Source: a virus. Taken from it: a DNA stretch of 22,622 nucleotides. The notes beneath the pieces are model-generated. The model saw nothing but the letters and a program-made list of their open reading frames with translations, was not told the origin of the DNA and ran no database searches. The stretch lies in IMG/VR virus record IMGVR_UViG_3300027138_000036, positions 1-22,622 of that record; one strand, written 5' to 3'. Shown in pieces: positions 1-6,379 of the stretch (within the stretch, counting starts at the first letter, position 1; the number at the start of each line of letters is the position of its first letter). The position numbers and the translations under genes were made by a program.

Positions 1-941
1 TCATTATTGAATCTATGGAAGTAGAAGAACCAGTATACCCAAGAATTGAGTTTAAGCCATACAGAATGGTTGTTCCAAAAGAAACACCAGAAAGTAATTA
101 CAGATATTCTGAAGGATTTACTGCTATTGCTGGATTTAAAGCAGTATCATTTATCTTACATGAAAATGGATTCGTTAACGATGGTGGTAAACTTGAACCA
201 GAAAAAATAAATTCAAGTTTAGATGCATACAATACACCGATTTATGATTATAAAACTGATAGCTCCAAAGATGCGTCCACGATTACAGTTGAGAGATACA
301 TCGGTAGATTTAAAAAACAGGAAACTAAAAAAGTTTCTTTACAATCCAATACCACATCCTCACAGTTTAAAGAACTTCCTGGAACACCCCAGTGGTCTTT
401 TGATGATTCTGTAGCAAAACGATTCCAGCAAGAAGCAATGACCAATATACCAGATTACGAGAGAGTTCTTGGTATGTGTCTTGGAGTCGCCAACAAAAAG
501 TTTGATAAAAACATCTCTATTATTGATGTGGGTTCTGCTCTGGGGCACACTATGGATATTTTTGTAAAAGACGGATTCAAAAATATATCTGGTGTTGATA
601 ACTCAGCAGAAATGATTACAAACAGTTTATACAAACATAAAGTAGTTATGTCAAGTAAGCTGCCAAAAGGAAATTATGATATGGTGTTGGCAAACTGGAC
701 ATTACATTTTGTCGATGAGCGTAAACAATACATTCAAGATATATACGATAATATGAAACACAATGGTGTGTTTATTTTATCAGACAAGACACCGCAGGAT
801 CAAATTATTAAAGAAATGTATTATGACTTCAAACGCAACAATGGTGTGACCAACGAATACATATATGGGAAAGAAGAAAAATTAAAAGGATATATGAATT
901 TGATGCCAGTTGAATGGTATATGCAAACTCTTAAAGATTAA
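1..941 (+). CDS. SAM-dependent methyltransferase-domain protein (5' partial)
   Basis: The reading frame is open to the left edge. The first in-frame ATG is at 15, but the 14 bases before it hold no Shine-Dalgarno, so the gene probably starts outside the window. Counting from that ATG, residues 1-125 are of unknown fold and rich in Ser, Thr and Lys. Residues 165-260 look like a class I methyltransferase: motif I IIDVGSALGH (169-178), an acidic residue in GVDNS (193-197), and a motif IV-like YDMVLANWTLHFV (221-233). This layout resembles small-molecule methyltransferases of the CmoA/Tam type. The substrate cannot be told from sequence. The N-terminal extension may tie the enzyme to another phage protein or be a separate domain. 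The methyltransferase call is fairly secure; a specific role is not. Confidence 0.75.
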   Translation, partial: IIESMEVEEPVYPRIEFKPYRMVVPKETPESNYRYSEGFTAIAGFKAVSFILHENGFVNDGGKLEPEKINSSLDAYNTPIYDYKTDSSKDASTITVERYIGRFKKQETKKVSLQSNTTSSQFKELPGTPQWSFDDSVAKRFQQEAMTNIPDYERVLGMCLGVANKKFDKNISIIDVGSALGHTMDIFVKDGFKNISGVDNSAEMITNSLYKHKVVMSSKLPKGNYDMVLANWTLHFVDERKQYIQDIYDNMKHNGVFILSDKTPQDQIIKEMYYDFKRNNGVTNEYIYGKEEKLKGYMNLMPVEWYMQTLKD

Positions 942-980
942 TAGTAGATTTAGTTTTGTTACATTTTATTGCGAGAAATA

Positions 981-1493
981 ATGGAAGATCTTTATTACTG
1001 TTTCGAAAATTATCCCACATTATCGTCAGCTTTGTTCGCAGATGCTTTAAATGCTACCTACAAAGAACATTTTCATCCACATGATTTTCGTGGAACTAAG
1101 TGTTCGTTTAACGATAGCAAGTTTATGCAAATACTCAAGCAAAACATAGGAGAAGTTACTGCTCTCTGGATTAAGAATCCACCAAACACATTCTATAATT
1201 GGCATATCGACAAAGACATTAGGAAATGCTCCATTAACTTTGTAATCAAACAAGGTGATAATGCAGTTGCATTATACAGAAAACCAATGTATGATGTTAA
1301 AGAAATCATATATTATAAGACACATACAGTTAAATACATCATCGGTAAACCTACAATTTTAAATGTTAAGAAAGAACATTGCGTAGTCAATCCATGTAAT
1401 GAAGAAAGAATTATATTAAGTTTGTGTGTTAGAGAATCTTCCTACGAGGATACTTTAAGTTTTATGAAAACCCTAAACATAACTGAATACTAA
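981..1493 (+). CDS. 2OG-Fe(II) oxygenase-like protein
   Basis: This 170-residue protein carries the iron-binding facial triad of 2-oxoglutarate dioxygenases. HxD is at H75 and D77 (NWHIDKD), the distal His at H133 (KKEHCVVN), and an Arg ten residues later (R143, ERIILSL) would hold the 2OG carboxylate. Its short double-stranded beta-helix core is typical of phage members. Family chemistry is hydroxylation or demethylation using O2 and 2-oxoglutarate; the substrate is unknown. I chose ATG 981, with GAGA seven bases upstream; an in-frame TTG at 969 is possible. It follows the methyltransferase gene by 39 bp, and both could act in modification of a phage or host molecule. A second, longer family member lies at 10180. 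Confidence 0.65.
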   Translation: MEDLYYCFENYPTLSSALFADALNATYKEHFHPHDFRGTKCSFNDSKFMQILKQNIGEVTALWIKNPPNTFYNWHIDKDIRKCSINFVIKQGDNAVALYRKPMYDVKEIIYYKTHTVKYIIGKPTILNVKKEHCVVNPCNEERIILSLCVRESSYEDTLSFMKTLNITEY

Positions 1494-1494
1494 T

Positions 1495-1755
1495 ATGTGG
1501 TTTGAAAATCATTTAAAAGAAGCAGCCAAATATTCCAGAACAACGACAGGATTGTTGTTCTATTTTAAACACATGTTCTGGGCATTGCACATGGCACTGG
1601 TGTTTATTATTTGGGCATTGGCAATGTTATTGCATGCATTTATACCACAGTTGTTTGGGTTTATCGTGCTGCAAAAGGTAGTTGATTTTATCAAGAGAAT
1701 GAAGGAAGAACATCCAGACGATCCAATCTTGAATAAGATTAAATTCGATGAGTAG
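1495..1755 (+). CDS. DUF6356-like small membrane protein
   Basis: This 86-residue protein has a central hydrophobic stretch (about residues 28-62) and a charged C-terminus (KRMKEEHPDD). The pattern KHMFWALHMAL, then a hydrophobic segment, then LHAFIPQLF and VVDFIKRM matches my recollection of the DUF6356 consensus (EH..FA, then HA..PFLF, then V..L..RM). That family has no known function. The start lies one base after the previous stop. The end overlaps the next gene by 8 bp, so the three genes from 981 are probably cotranscribed. It could also be a holin-like protein, but nothing beyond hydrophobicity supports that. Confidence 0.6.
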   Translation: MWFENHLKEAAKYSRTTTGLLFYFKHMFWALHMALVFIIWALAMLLHAFIPQLFGFIVLQKVVDFIKRMKEEHPDDPILNKIKFDE

Positions 1756-2452
1756 ATATGATATAAGCAGAGTTGGTTTACCAATTACCAACGCAACTGT
1801 AACGCAAGAGTTTCGTGATATAGTAACCAGTCTGAAGCAGAACAAAAATTGGATCGGCATTATGGTTAGTAATGACGAAAAGAATGCACCTGCAGGATAT
1901 AAGATAATACATAATATGGGTGTTGATTATACAGTTCTTAATATATGGGATTCAGATAGAGATCCTGCCAAAGCAACCATAAACTTATTGAGCCAGTTAA
2001 AGAAACTGCACTCTGAATTATTGTTTGAACGTGCAGTGTTATTTACTCCTGGCAGTCCATATTTGGATGATGCAATAAGTAAAGTGTTATTATCTGCTTA
2101 TGATGATATTGAAGTTATTGACACCAAAGGTGCACCACAAATAGCAGCTGAACTTATTGGCGAGATGACTGGTTTGCAGACAGAAATTAGAAATTATTAT
2201 GACGACTTCGTTCTCATGCATAACCAAAGTATAGATAGAAATAAGGTCACCATATTCTCGTGTCTACAAAATATATACAATGTAAGTTTATGTGATGTTG
2301 TGAGCCAATTAAAACCAGACAGAGTTATAGCAGTGAACGTGGGAGAAAGTATTATTGCAAAAGAATACACTTACTATGGTATTATGGAATCTTGCAATGA
2401 ACTTGCAAAATCTGAAACCAGCTATACGTTTGGTTTTGTATTTGACAAATAA
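1748..2452 (+). CDS. Uncharacterised 234-residue protein, faintly tetrapyrrole-methylase-like
   Basis: No family is recognised with confidence. The protein is soluble, mixed alpha/beta, and about the length of a tetrapyrrole (porphyrin) methylase (220-270). The middle reads AVLFTPGSPYLDDAISK followed about 15 residues later by IEVIDTKGAPQIA, which loosely recalls the G(D/N/H)P loop and the V..(P)G.SS strand of that fold. The classical N-terminal GxGPG loop is not obvious, so this is only a suggestion. The start overlaps the upstream gene by 8 bp. The last codons (TTT GAC AAA TAA) also form part of a promoter that serves the next gene. Confidence 0.55.
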   Translation: MSRYDISRVGLPITNATVTQEFRDIVTSLKQNKNWIGIMVSNDEKNAPAGYKIIHNMGVDYTVLNIWDSDRDPAKATINLLSQLKKLHSELLFERAVLFTPGSPYLDDAISKVLLSAYDDIEVIDTKGAPQIAAELIGEMTGLQTEIRNYYDDFVLMHNQSIDRNKVTIFSCLQNIYNVSLCDVVSQLKPDRVIAVNVGESIIAKEYTYYGIMESCNELAKSETSYTFGFVFDK

Positions 2453-2470
2453 ACGAGGTTGTAGTATAAT
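2442..2470 (+). promoter_or_regulatory. Sigma70-like promoter upstream of 2490
   Basis: TTGACA (2442-2447), a 17-nt spacer and TATAAT (2465-2470) match both consensus hexamers perfectly. The -35 box is embedded in the last codons of the preceding gene. The expected transcript starts near 2477 and has a short leader with a GGAG Shine-Dalgarno before ATG 2490. It would drive the basic protein, the solute receptor and probably the small-gene chain. Confidence 0.85.
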
Positions 2471-2489
2471 TGTTACAGGAGATTAAAAT

Positions 2490-2675
2490 ATGAGTACATT
2501 TAAAGAGCAGTGGGAAGCAAAGAAATTGCTTAAGAAAGCCAAAAAGAAAGCACGTAATAATGCTATGAAGGAATATGGCATGAGTAAGAAAGAAGCCAGC
2601 AGTGCAGTCAAGAAAGCAGTTGGACGTATTGCTTCAAATAAACCAGTTACACGAGCAGCAGGGAGAGGTGGTTGA
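2490..2675 (+). CDS. Small lysine-rich basic protein
   Basis: This 61-residue protein is almost entirely Lys, Arg, Ala and Ser, with runs such as KKLLKKAKKKARNN and a Gly/Arg tail (RAAGRGG). It resembles small histone-like or nucleic-acid-binding phage peptides, but no family is recognised. A GGAG Shine-Dalgarno sits 8 bases before ATG, directly behind a perfect-consensus promoter, so it should be expressed early and strongly. Its stop overlaps the ATG of the solute receptor by one base (TGATG), suggesting translational coupling. Confidence 0.75.
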   Translation: MSTFKEQWEAKKLLKKAKKKARNNAMKEYGMSKKEASSAVKKAVGRIASNKPVTRAAGRGG

Positions 2676-3556
2676 TGAAGTTAGCCAGTTTAATTATCGG
2701 TGCGTTGTTTAGTCTGAACGTATACGCACAAGAGACAGTTAGAATTTACTCACCATACAGTCCATCGCATTCTGGAACTCCAGGAATGCTACGTATCGTG
2801 GATGAAGCCAACAAGTCACAGAACATTTACAAGTTTATCCTTGAATTCAAACCTGGAGGTAATCAGGTTATTGCACTGAAATCCATGGACGAGAACAGTC
2901 TGGCTATTATTGCACCAGCATTCGTTGAGAACGTAAACAAAGGTGCAGTAAAGGAAGAAGATTATATCCCTATCCACGCACAGGGCGATGCATGTTGGGT
3001 AGTGATTACCAATGGACCAGTCAAAGGTATCAAAGAGATGACTATTGGTGGTGTAGGTTTCGGTAATGCAGCACACCTGACTGGACTGGCAATGGGCGAG
3101 AAATATAAGTTTCCAGTTCGCTATATCGTTTTCAAGTCCAACAACGATGCATTGATTAACATGGCTGGAAATAATGGTGTGACCATGGTCGTGGATCGCT
3201 ATGAAGCGTATGAGTCCATGAAGACCAAGAATCCAAAACTGGAAGCATTTGCAGCATCCTGCCCATCCAGACTGCCACAAGCACCCAAGCTGAAGACACT
3301 AGGAGAAAACGGAATTAAAGCACCATACGTATTCAATATTACTGTGGCTCACAAAGACATGAACCCTGCCAAGCGTAAAGTTATCTCAATTATTCTGAAC
3401 GATGCTCAGAATAAGATTGGAGCGGATGAACTCTTTAAGTTGTCAGGTATGAAAGTCCCAACTGAATCAGCAGAAGAGTTTTACAAAGCATCTGTCAGCG
3501 TGGTACGTATACAACAAAACAGATATCGCAAAGAAATCGAGGAAGCCAGTAAATGA
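2675..3556 (+). CDS. Bug/TctC-type periplasmic solute-binding receptor
   Basis: This 293-residue protein has a clear Sec signal peptide (about residues 1-18, cleavage after VYA). The body reads like the Bug (TctC) receptors of tripartite tricarboxylate transporters: VRIYSPYSPSHSGTPGMLR at the N-terminus, a GG(N/D) loop in KPGGNQ, the GVGFGNAAHLTG segment, and a C-terminal APYVFNITVAHKDMNPAKRK region. Length is usual for the family (290-330). Such receptors capture carboxylates or related solutes outside the inner membrane. No transporter membrane subunits (TctA/TctB) are in the window, so it would act with the host transporter. Bug receptors are hugely expanded in Betaproteobacteria, which hints at the host. 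ATG 2675 is preceded by GGGAGAGG; an in-frame TTG at 2672 is less likely. It looks like a host-derived auxiliary metabolic gene. Confidence 0.8.
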   Translation: MKLASLIIGALFSLNVYAQETVRIYSPYSPSHSGTPGMLRIVDEANKSQNIYKFILEFKPGGNQVIALKSMDENSLAIIAPAFVENVNKGAVKEEDYIPIHAQGDACWVVITNGPVKGIKEMTIGGVGFGNAAHLTGLAMGEKYKFPVRYIVFKSNNDALINMAGNNGVTMVVDRYEAYESMKTKNPKLEAFAASCPSRLPQAPKLKTLGENGIKAPYVFNITVAHKDMNPAKRKVISIILNDAQNKIGADELFKLSGMKVPTESAEEFYKASVSVVRIQQNRYRKEIEEASK

Positions 3557-3717
3557 AACCTTTTCCAACTGACGGAATGGATCGATGCAAAGTCTGCGGA
3601 CGATACTACCAGTCAGATTGCGACTGGAGACAGGGTAGATGTCCGCACCATCCACCCCATTGGTCTCGATTCTATAATTTACTACAAGCCATAAATAATT
3701 TTTTTAGGAGAAAATGA
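3553..3717 (+). CDS. Small zinc-ribbon-like protein (54 aa)
   Basis: The frame starts at an ATGA overlap with the end of the receptor gene and runs 54 residues. Cysteines at 12, 15, 23 and 30 (CKVC, then C, then CPHH) plus His32, His33 and His36 could bind one zinc. The C-terminus is aromatic and basic (NNFFRRK). It belongs to no family I can name. The overlap arrangement and Cys spacing make a real gene likely despite the small size. Confidence 0.6.
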   Translation: MKPFPTDGMDRCKVCGRYYQSDCDWRQGRCPHHPPHWSRFYNLLQAINNFFRRK

Positions 3718-3718
3718 A

Positions 3719-3901
3719 ATGTCAATCGGAAACCCAACATTCAACGAAGGCGACAAAGTCACCATCAAAGGTATCAAAGCAACAGTGAAGACACAGGTAA
3801 TGGAATATCAAGGTAACGAAGCAGTCTGGGGACAAGTCTACGCCATCGATGAAAATGGTGGTTTGATTATTGCAAATCCAACTGATGTTATGACTGAGTA
3901 A
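3719..3901 (+). CDS. Small conserved-looking protein with KOW/SH3-like N-terminus (60 aa)
   Basis: An AGGAG Shine-Dalgarno (3706-3710) lies 8 bases before ATG 3719; a competing ATG at 3714 is in another frame and too close. The sequence starts FNEGDKVTIKG and alternates hydrophobic and charged residues, as in small beta-barrel (SH3/KOW-like) domains. No function is known to me. An AT-rich stretch with ATAAATA (3691-3697) precedes it and might be a late promoter. Its stop shares a base with the next ATG (TAATG). Confidence 0.7.
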   Translation: MSIGNPTFNEGDKVTIKGIKATVKTQVMEYQGNEAVWGQVYAIDENGGLIIANPTDVMTE

Positions 3902-4041
3902 TGAAAACCCTACAGCAACAAGAAACCGAAGCCATCCTAGCGATGGCTCAACGCATTAAAGAGTTGGAACAATTATTGGCACAAGCCAATGAACGAGTGA
4001 GACAGCTAGAATCCAATGTCTATGGCGGATCTACTCAATAA
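3901..4041 (+). CDS. Short coiled-coil peptide (46 aa)
   Basis: The frame begins in a TAATG overlap with the previous gene. The product is almost all helix with heptad-like hydrophobics (RIKELEQLLAQANERVRQLE), so a parallel dimeric coiled coil is likely. No family is recognised. It overlaps the next gene by 26 bp in another frame. Small coiled-coil proteins of this kind are frequent in T4-like genomes and usually lack a known role. Confidence 0.55.
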   Translation: MKTLQQQETEAILAMAQRIKELEQLLAQANERVRQLESNVYGGSTQ

Positions 4042-4201
4042 TCCACCTCCACTCTGCAAACATAAAGGATGCGATCGGTTTGCACAAGCATTTGGAGCCA
4101 AAGGTAAGACAGGTAAGCCAATCTATCTGAAAACGTGTAGGAAACATTTGAACGAAAGGATGTATTATGTGGAAAGTAAAGTACGTGCCAGACACCAATG
4201 A
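4016..4201 (+). CDS. Small zinc-finger protein (61 aa)
   Basis: Residues 14-43 hold CKHKGCDRFAQAF and, after about 20 residues, KTCRKH. This is the C-x4-C...C-x2-H arrangement seen in many small phage proteins and in the N-terminal zinc knuckles of HNH nucleases. No HNH catalytic motif is present, so I call only a zinc-binding domain. The start ATG 4016 lies inside the previous gene; ATG 4022 in the same frame would shorten it by two residues. It overlaps the next gene by 35 bp. Confidence 0.65.
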   Translation: MSMADLLNNPPPLCKHKGCDRFAQAFGAKGKTGKPIYLKTCRKHLNERMYYVESKVRARHQ

Positions 4202-4304
4202 ACGACACACTGTAGCTCTGGTTAAGTTATTCAAAGACGAAGCAACTGCAACAAAGTTCGCCAACGACCTTGGTAAACGACTAATTTCAATCACTCCATG
4301 CTGA
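4167..4304 (+). CDS. Small hypothetical protein (45 aa)
   Basis: This is an alternate-frame gene overlapping both neighbours (35 bp upstream, 7 bp downstream). The product (starts MWKVKYVPD, ends ISITPC) has a balanced composition and an amphipathic helix DEATATKFANDLGKRL. That is what one expects of a folded small protein rather than a shadow frame. AAAGG lies about 8 bases upstream of ATG 4167. No family is recognised. Confidence 0.5.
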   Translation: MWKVKYVPDTNERHTVALVKLFKDEATATKFANDLGKRLISITPC

Positions 4305-4516
4305 CCAATATCATTGCAGAGGTCGGTTCATTATGGTCATGGATCACTGGTGTAATCGCTGGACTGGGTGTTACAGCCACTGTTCTTATCCTTGGTTTCG
4401 TCATGGTCTATATCAAACTCAAGCGTATTCATGACAGACTACAAATGATACACAATCAATCTATATCAGAGACCAGAGATTTATCCCTGAGAATCAACAA
4501 ACTGGAGCAAAAATGA
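4298..4516 (+). CDS. Single-pass membrane protein with coiled-coil tail (72 aa)
   Basis: Residues about 15-40 form one strong transmembrane segment (GVIAGLGVTATVLILGFVMV), followed by a basic helix and a coiled-coil-prone C-terminus (LSLRINKLEQK). The topology recalls phage i-spanin or small holin-associated proteins, but no lysis genes adjoin it and the tail is short. The start overlaps the upstream gene by 7 bp. Its stop overlaps the next start by ATGA. Confidence 0.6.
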   Translation: MLTNIIAEVGSLWSWITGVIAGLGVTATVLILGFVMVYIKLKRIHDRLQMIHNQSISETRDLSLRINKLEQK

Positions 4517-4707
4517 TCGCACTGACAGCACTTATGGTTGCACTGCTGGGTTATCAAGTATCCATGCCAGCAGTGGACAACGCAAAGTTTTCCTATACAA
4601 TCCACGAGAATAAGGTTTATCGTTTCAATACACAAAATGGTAGCATGGAACGCTGTGAACTCACGGATCATCTGACCTGCACAAAGATCGAAAACAAATC
4701 CAACTAA
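4513..4707 (+). CDS. Small exported or membrane-anchored protein (64 aa)
   Basis: The N-terminus (MIALTALMVALLGYQVSMPA) looks like a signal sequence or membrane anchor. The rest is polar, with two cysteines (MERCELTDHLTC) that could form a disulphide in the periplasm. It is coupled to the preceding membrane protein by an ATGA overlap, so the two may act together at the inner membrane. No family is recognised. Confidence 0.6.
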   Translation: MIALTALMVALLGYQVSMPAVDNAKFSYTIHENKVYRFNTQNGSMERCELTDHLTCTKIENKSN

Positions 4708-4719
4708 GCGAAGCGAGGT
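4704..4719 (+). repeat. Leader repeat CTAAGCGAAGCGAGGT, copy 1
   Basis: This 16-mer occurs again, base for base, at 5265-5280. Both copies sit in the short gap between a stop codon and the next ATG, so the GCGAGGT part probably serves as ribosome-binding sequence. The inner 12-mer TAAGCGAAGCGA also occurs inverted at 9018-9029 and 9353-9364 inside genes. Confidence 0.7.
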
Positions 4720-4724
4720 GAATC

Positions 4725-5003
4725 ATGGACGAAGAATCCAAAATCAAACATTCCAAGCGACTCCAACAAAAAGAAAATCATATTCGAAAAGAAACTCGAA
4801 TAGCCAAACAAAACCACGTACCAGTGGACGATCCCCATAGACTTGCAAAGAAATCACCAATGAACTGTGGTAATCCAAAGTGCCACATGTGTGCCAATCC
4901 AAGAAAAACCTTTAAAGAACTCACTATTCAAGAACAGAAATTATTCCAAAATATCGATGAACAGAGAGACAGACACTCAAATGGAACACAAAGAACAGAT
5001 TAA
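4725..5003 (+). CDS. Conserved CGNPKCxMCxNPRK zinc-binding protein (92 aa)
   Basis: The first 45 residues are highly basic, followed by NCGNPKCHMCANPRKTFKE (residues 47-65) and then TIQEQKLFQ. The CGNPKC..C.NPRK motif is a widespread signature of short phage and bacterial proteins of unknown function, with three cysteines suited to a metal or disulphide. Start ATG 4725 follows the repeated GCGAGGT leader. It overlaps the next gene by 23 bp. DNA or RNA contact is plausible from the charge, but this is inference. Confidence 0.75.
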   Translation: MDEESKIKHSKRLQQKENHIRKETRIAKQNHVPVDDPHRLAKKSPMNCGNPKCHMCANPRKTFKELTIQEQKLFQNIDEQRDRHSNGTQRTD

Positions 5004-5253
5004 TATTCTACGTAAAGAATGGTATCGCCTCAATGCATTATCAACTGAAGGAATGAGCCCACGAGATCTGGGTTTCCACGTTGGTGTAAAGTCAGGTATT
5101 ATGAAGTCAATTGCACTGCTCAATCTCCATGCTGGCGCACAACAAAACACGGAAGAAACCATTCAATATTCATTATCCACTCATGAGAAGCAACAAGAGT
5201 TTGCAAAGAAACGAAACTACGACTGGGATAGCTGGAAGCCAAATGAATTATGA
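4981..5253 (+). CDS. Hypothetical phage protein (90 aa)
   Basis: The frame is open from 4867, but the upstream part overlaps the previous gene deeply. I therefore chose ATG 4981, giving a protein starting MEHKEQINILRKEW. It is soluble, mostly helical, and contains GMSPRDLGFHVGVKSGIMKSIALLNL, which could be a small helix-turn-helix. No family is recognised. It ends 11 bases before the second copy of the leader repeat. Confidence 0.65.
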   Translation: MEHKEQINILRKEWYRLNALSTEGMSPRDLGFHVGVKSGIMKSIALLNLHAGAQQNTEETIQYSLSTHEKQQEFAKKRNYDWDSWKPNEL

Positions 5254-5264
5254 TATACTATTCT

Positions 5265-5280
5265 CTAAGCGAAGCGAGGT
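5265..5280 (+). repeat. Leader repeat CTAAGCGAAGCGAGGT, copy 2
   Basis: Exact second copy of the 16-mer at 4704-4719, again in a short intergenic gap and 7 bases before the ATG at 5287. It probably provides the Shine-Dalgarno (GCGAGGT). Confidence 0.7.
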
Positions 5281-5286
5281 TTGCCC

Positions 5287-5448
5287 ATGACTGACGAAGA
5301 AGTAACCAATTATTACAATAAACTCCAAGAACACTACGGAGATAAGCTGGCTAACCCAGAGCAAGAACCAAGAAGATTCGAGTGGCAAGTAAGAATATAT
5401 CGATATTACCAAGAGAGAAACAATGCAACATATAACCCTACATCATAG
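5287..5448 (+). CDS. Small charged protein (53 aa)
   Basis: The product begins MTDEEVTNYYNKLQEHYGDK and is rich in Tyr, Glu and Arg, predicted helical and soluble. The start is supported by the repeated leader with GCGAGGT 7 bases upstream. It overlaps the next gene by 26 bp. No family is recognised. Confidence 0.6.
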   Translation: MTDEEVTNYYNKLQEHYGDKLANPEQEPRRFEWQVRIYRYYQERNNATYNPTS

Positions 5449-5644
5449 AGAACTGAAAGAACTACTGGAACTGGTGGAAACACTGAACCCACCCGATACT
5501 CTATTACTTGCAAGTGGTACAGTTACAATTACCATGGATAACTCAAGTGGTATCGGTTCAATACTTAAAGCAACTTTCCCTGTAAAGCAAGCAGATCGCT
5601 GGGGAGAGTGGACTACCAATATAACTGATGAAAGCCATTGGTAA
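5423..5644 (+). CDS. Hypothetical phage protein (73 aa)
   Basis: The N-terminal half is helical (HHRELKELLELVETLNPPDT). The C-terminal half is beta-rich (LLLASGTVTITMDNSSGIGSI and then KATFPVKQADRWGEWTTNI). The start overlaps the preceding gene; GAGAG lies upstream. Its last base is the first base of the next ATG (TAATG). The composition suggests a folded domain, but I do not recognise it. Confidence 0.65.
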   Translation: MQHITLHHRELKELLELVETLNPPDTLLLASGTVTITMDNSSGIGSILKATFPVKQADRWGEWTTNITDESHW

Positions 5645-5799
5645 TGAAAGCCATTAAATCTTATCTATCCTTGCAATGGAAATGTAATCTATTCAGAGAC
5701 AGCGTATCAGGTAAAATGGTATCGCTCTATGTGGATTGCTACGGAGATGAATACATGAAGGAATCTCGCTGGGGATTATTTAAGGTGAGGAGAAAATGA
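5644..5799 (+). CDS. Small hypothetical protein (51 aa)
   Basis: Coupled to the preceding gene by TAATG. The product begins MKAIKSYLSLQWKCNLFRD and ends in basic residues (KVRRK). Two cysteines (14 and 32) are present without a recognisable metal motif. It ends in an ATGA overlap with a 16-codon mini-frame. Confidence 0.5.
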   Translation: MKAIKSYLSLQWKCNLFRDSVSGKMVSLYVDCYGDEYMKESRWGLFKVRRK

Positions 5800-5846
5800 A
5801 AAAGAGTAAAAGTGAGGATTGTGTTCTACTACCGCAATTATTATGA
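5796..5846 (+). CDS. 16-residue mini-ORF, possible leader peptide
   Basis: A frame of 16 codons (MKKSKSEDCVLLPQLL) begins in an ATGA overlap with the upstream stop and ends in an ATGA overlap with the next start at 5843. TAAGG lies 10 bases before its ATG. Its likely role is to hand ribosomes to the zinc-finger gene, which has no Shine-Dalgarno of its own. It may instead mark a start or sequence error for a longer gene. Confidence 0.3.
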   Translation: MKKSKSEDCVLLPQLL

Positions 5847-6181
5847 CTTATCGCCAAAAGACCTGCCCATACTGTTCTACTCAGCATAAAAAGCGTGGAC
5901 CGTACTGCTCAAAGTCCTGCTCTAATCGTGGTCGTACTATTACCGAGACACAGAAAGCCAATATGTCTCATGCTCAAGCAAAATCACATGCCAATCGAGA
6001 GAAAACCCCTGGAGAATGGGAAGTACTTACTCGAAATCAACTGGCTGCACGTAATAAAACCCTACCCAAACACGAAGAATTACTCACTGATCCCAATGAT
6101 ATCTACCTTGAACCCATGAAACCTGCTCTCCCTGTGAATCAGTTCGTGGCTTCAGGCGACCTTTGGACCGAAAAAGACTGA
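5843..6181 (+). CDS. Phage zinc-finger protein (CPYC...CSKSCSNRG)
   Basis: The 112-residue product has an N-terminal treble-clef-like zinc site: CPYC (residues 8-11), then YCSKSCSNRG (20-29). A polar, mostly helical remainder follows, with an acidic and Pro-rich tail. The pattern KRGPYCSKSCSNRGR is common in small phage proteins and in N-termini of HNH or Intron-encoded nucleases, but no HNH motif is present. ATG 5843 sits in an ATGA overlap with the mini-ORF; a TTG at 5819 is an alternative start. It is the last gene before the hairpin and promoter region at 6182-6438. Confidence 0.7.
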   Translation: MTYRQKTCPYCSTQHKKRGPYCSKSCSNRGRTITETQKANMSHAQAKSHANREKTPGEWEVLTRNQLAARNKTLPKHEELLTDPNDIYLEPMKPALPVNQFVASGDLWTEKD

Positions 6182-6302
6182 TTGCAAGACTTTTTGTGAA
6201 ATAAATTTGATTTTTATTTGACTTTAGGGTAAACTTACGGTGTTAGGGTTGATAAAAAGAGTAGAAATCCTGATTTTGAGATGTTTTTAGACCAGAAAAG
6301 CG

Positions 6303-6330
6303 ATAACCCTGTAGTCTGTAGGGTTATTTT
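6303..6330 (+). terminator. Hairpin with T-tract, likely rho-independent terminator
   Basis: ATAACCCT (6303-6310) pairs perfectly with AGGGTTAT (6320-6327) around a 9-nt loop and runs into TTTT. It lies 120 bases after the stop at 6181 and before the promoter at 6380, so it would end the small-gene transcript. A related hairpin precedes the sister cassette at 20225. Confidence 0.7.
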
Positions 6331-6334
6331 CGAG

Positions 6335-6352
6335 TCTAAGTCGTTGATTTTA
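6335..6352 (+). repeat. Cassette 18-mer TCTAAGTCGTTGATTTTA, copy 1
   Basis: An exact 18-base match to 20245-20262. In both places it lies between a GGGT-containing hairpin and a near-identical sigma70-like promoter. It may be a binding site or the remnant of a duplicated control region. Confidence 0.8.
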
Positions 6353-6379
6353 AACGAGTTTTTGCTGTGAAAAAAGTCC

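Noticed and set aside
2816-3280. Minus-strand open frame of 154 codons
   Set aside because: It is the antisense of the solute receptor, with Cys/His/Trp-rich composition typical of shadow frames.
6220-6248. TTGACT with a 17-nt spacer and TGTTAG as a promoter
   Set aside because: The -10 match is poor, and the hairpin at 6303 would stop its transcript before any gene.
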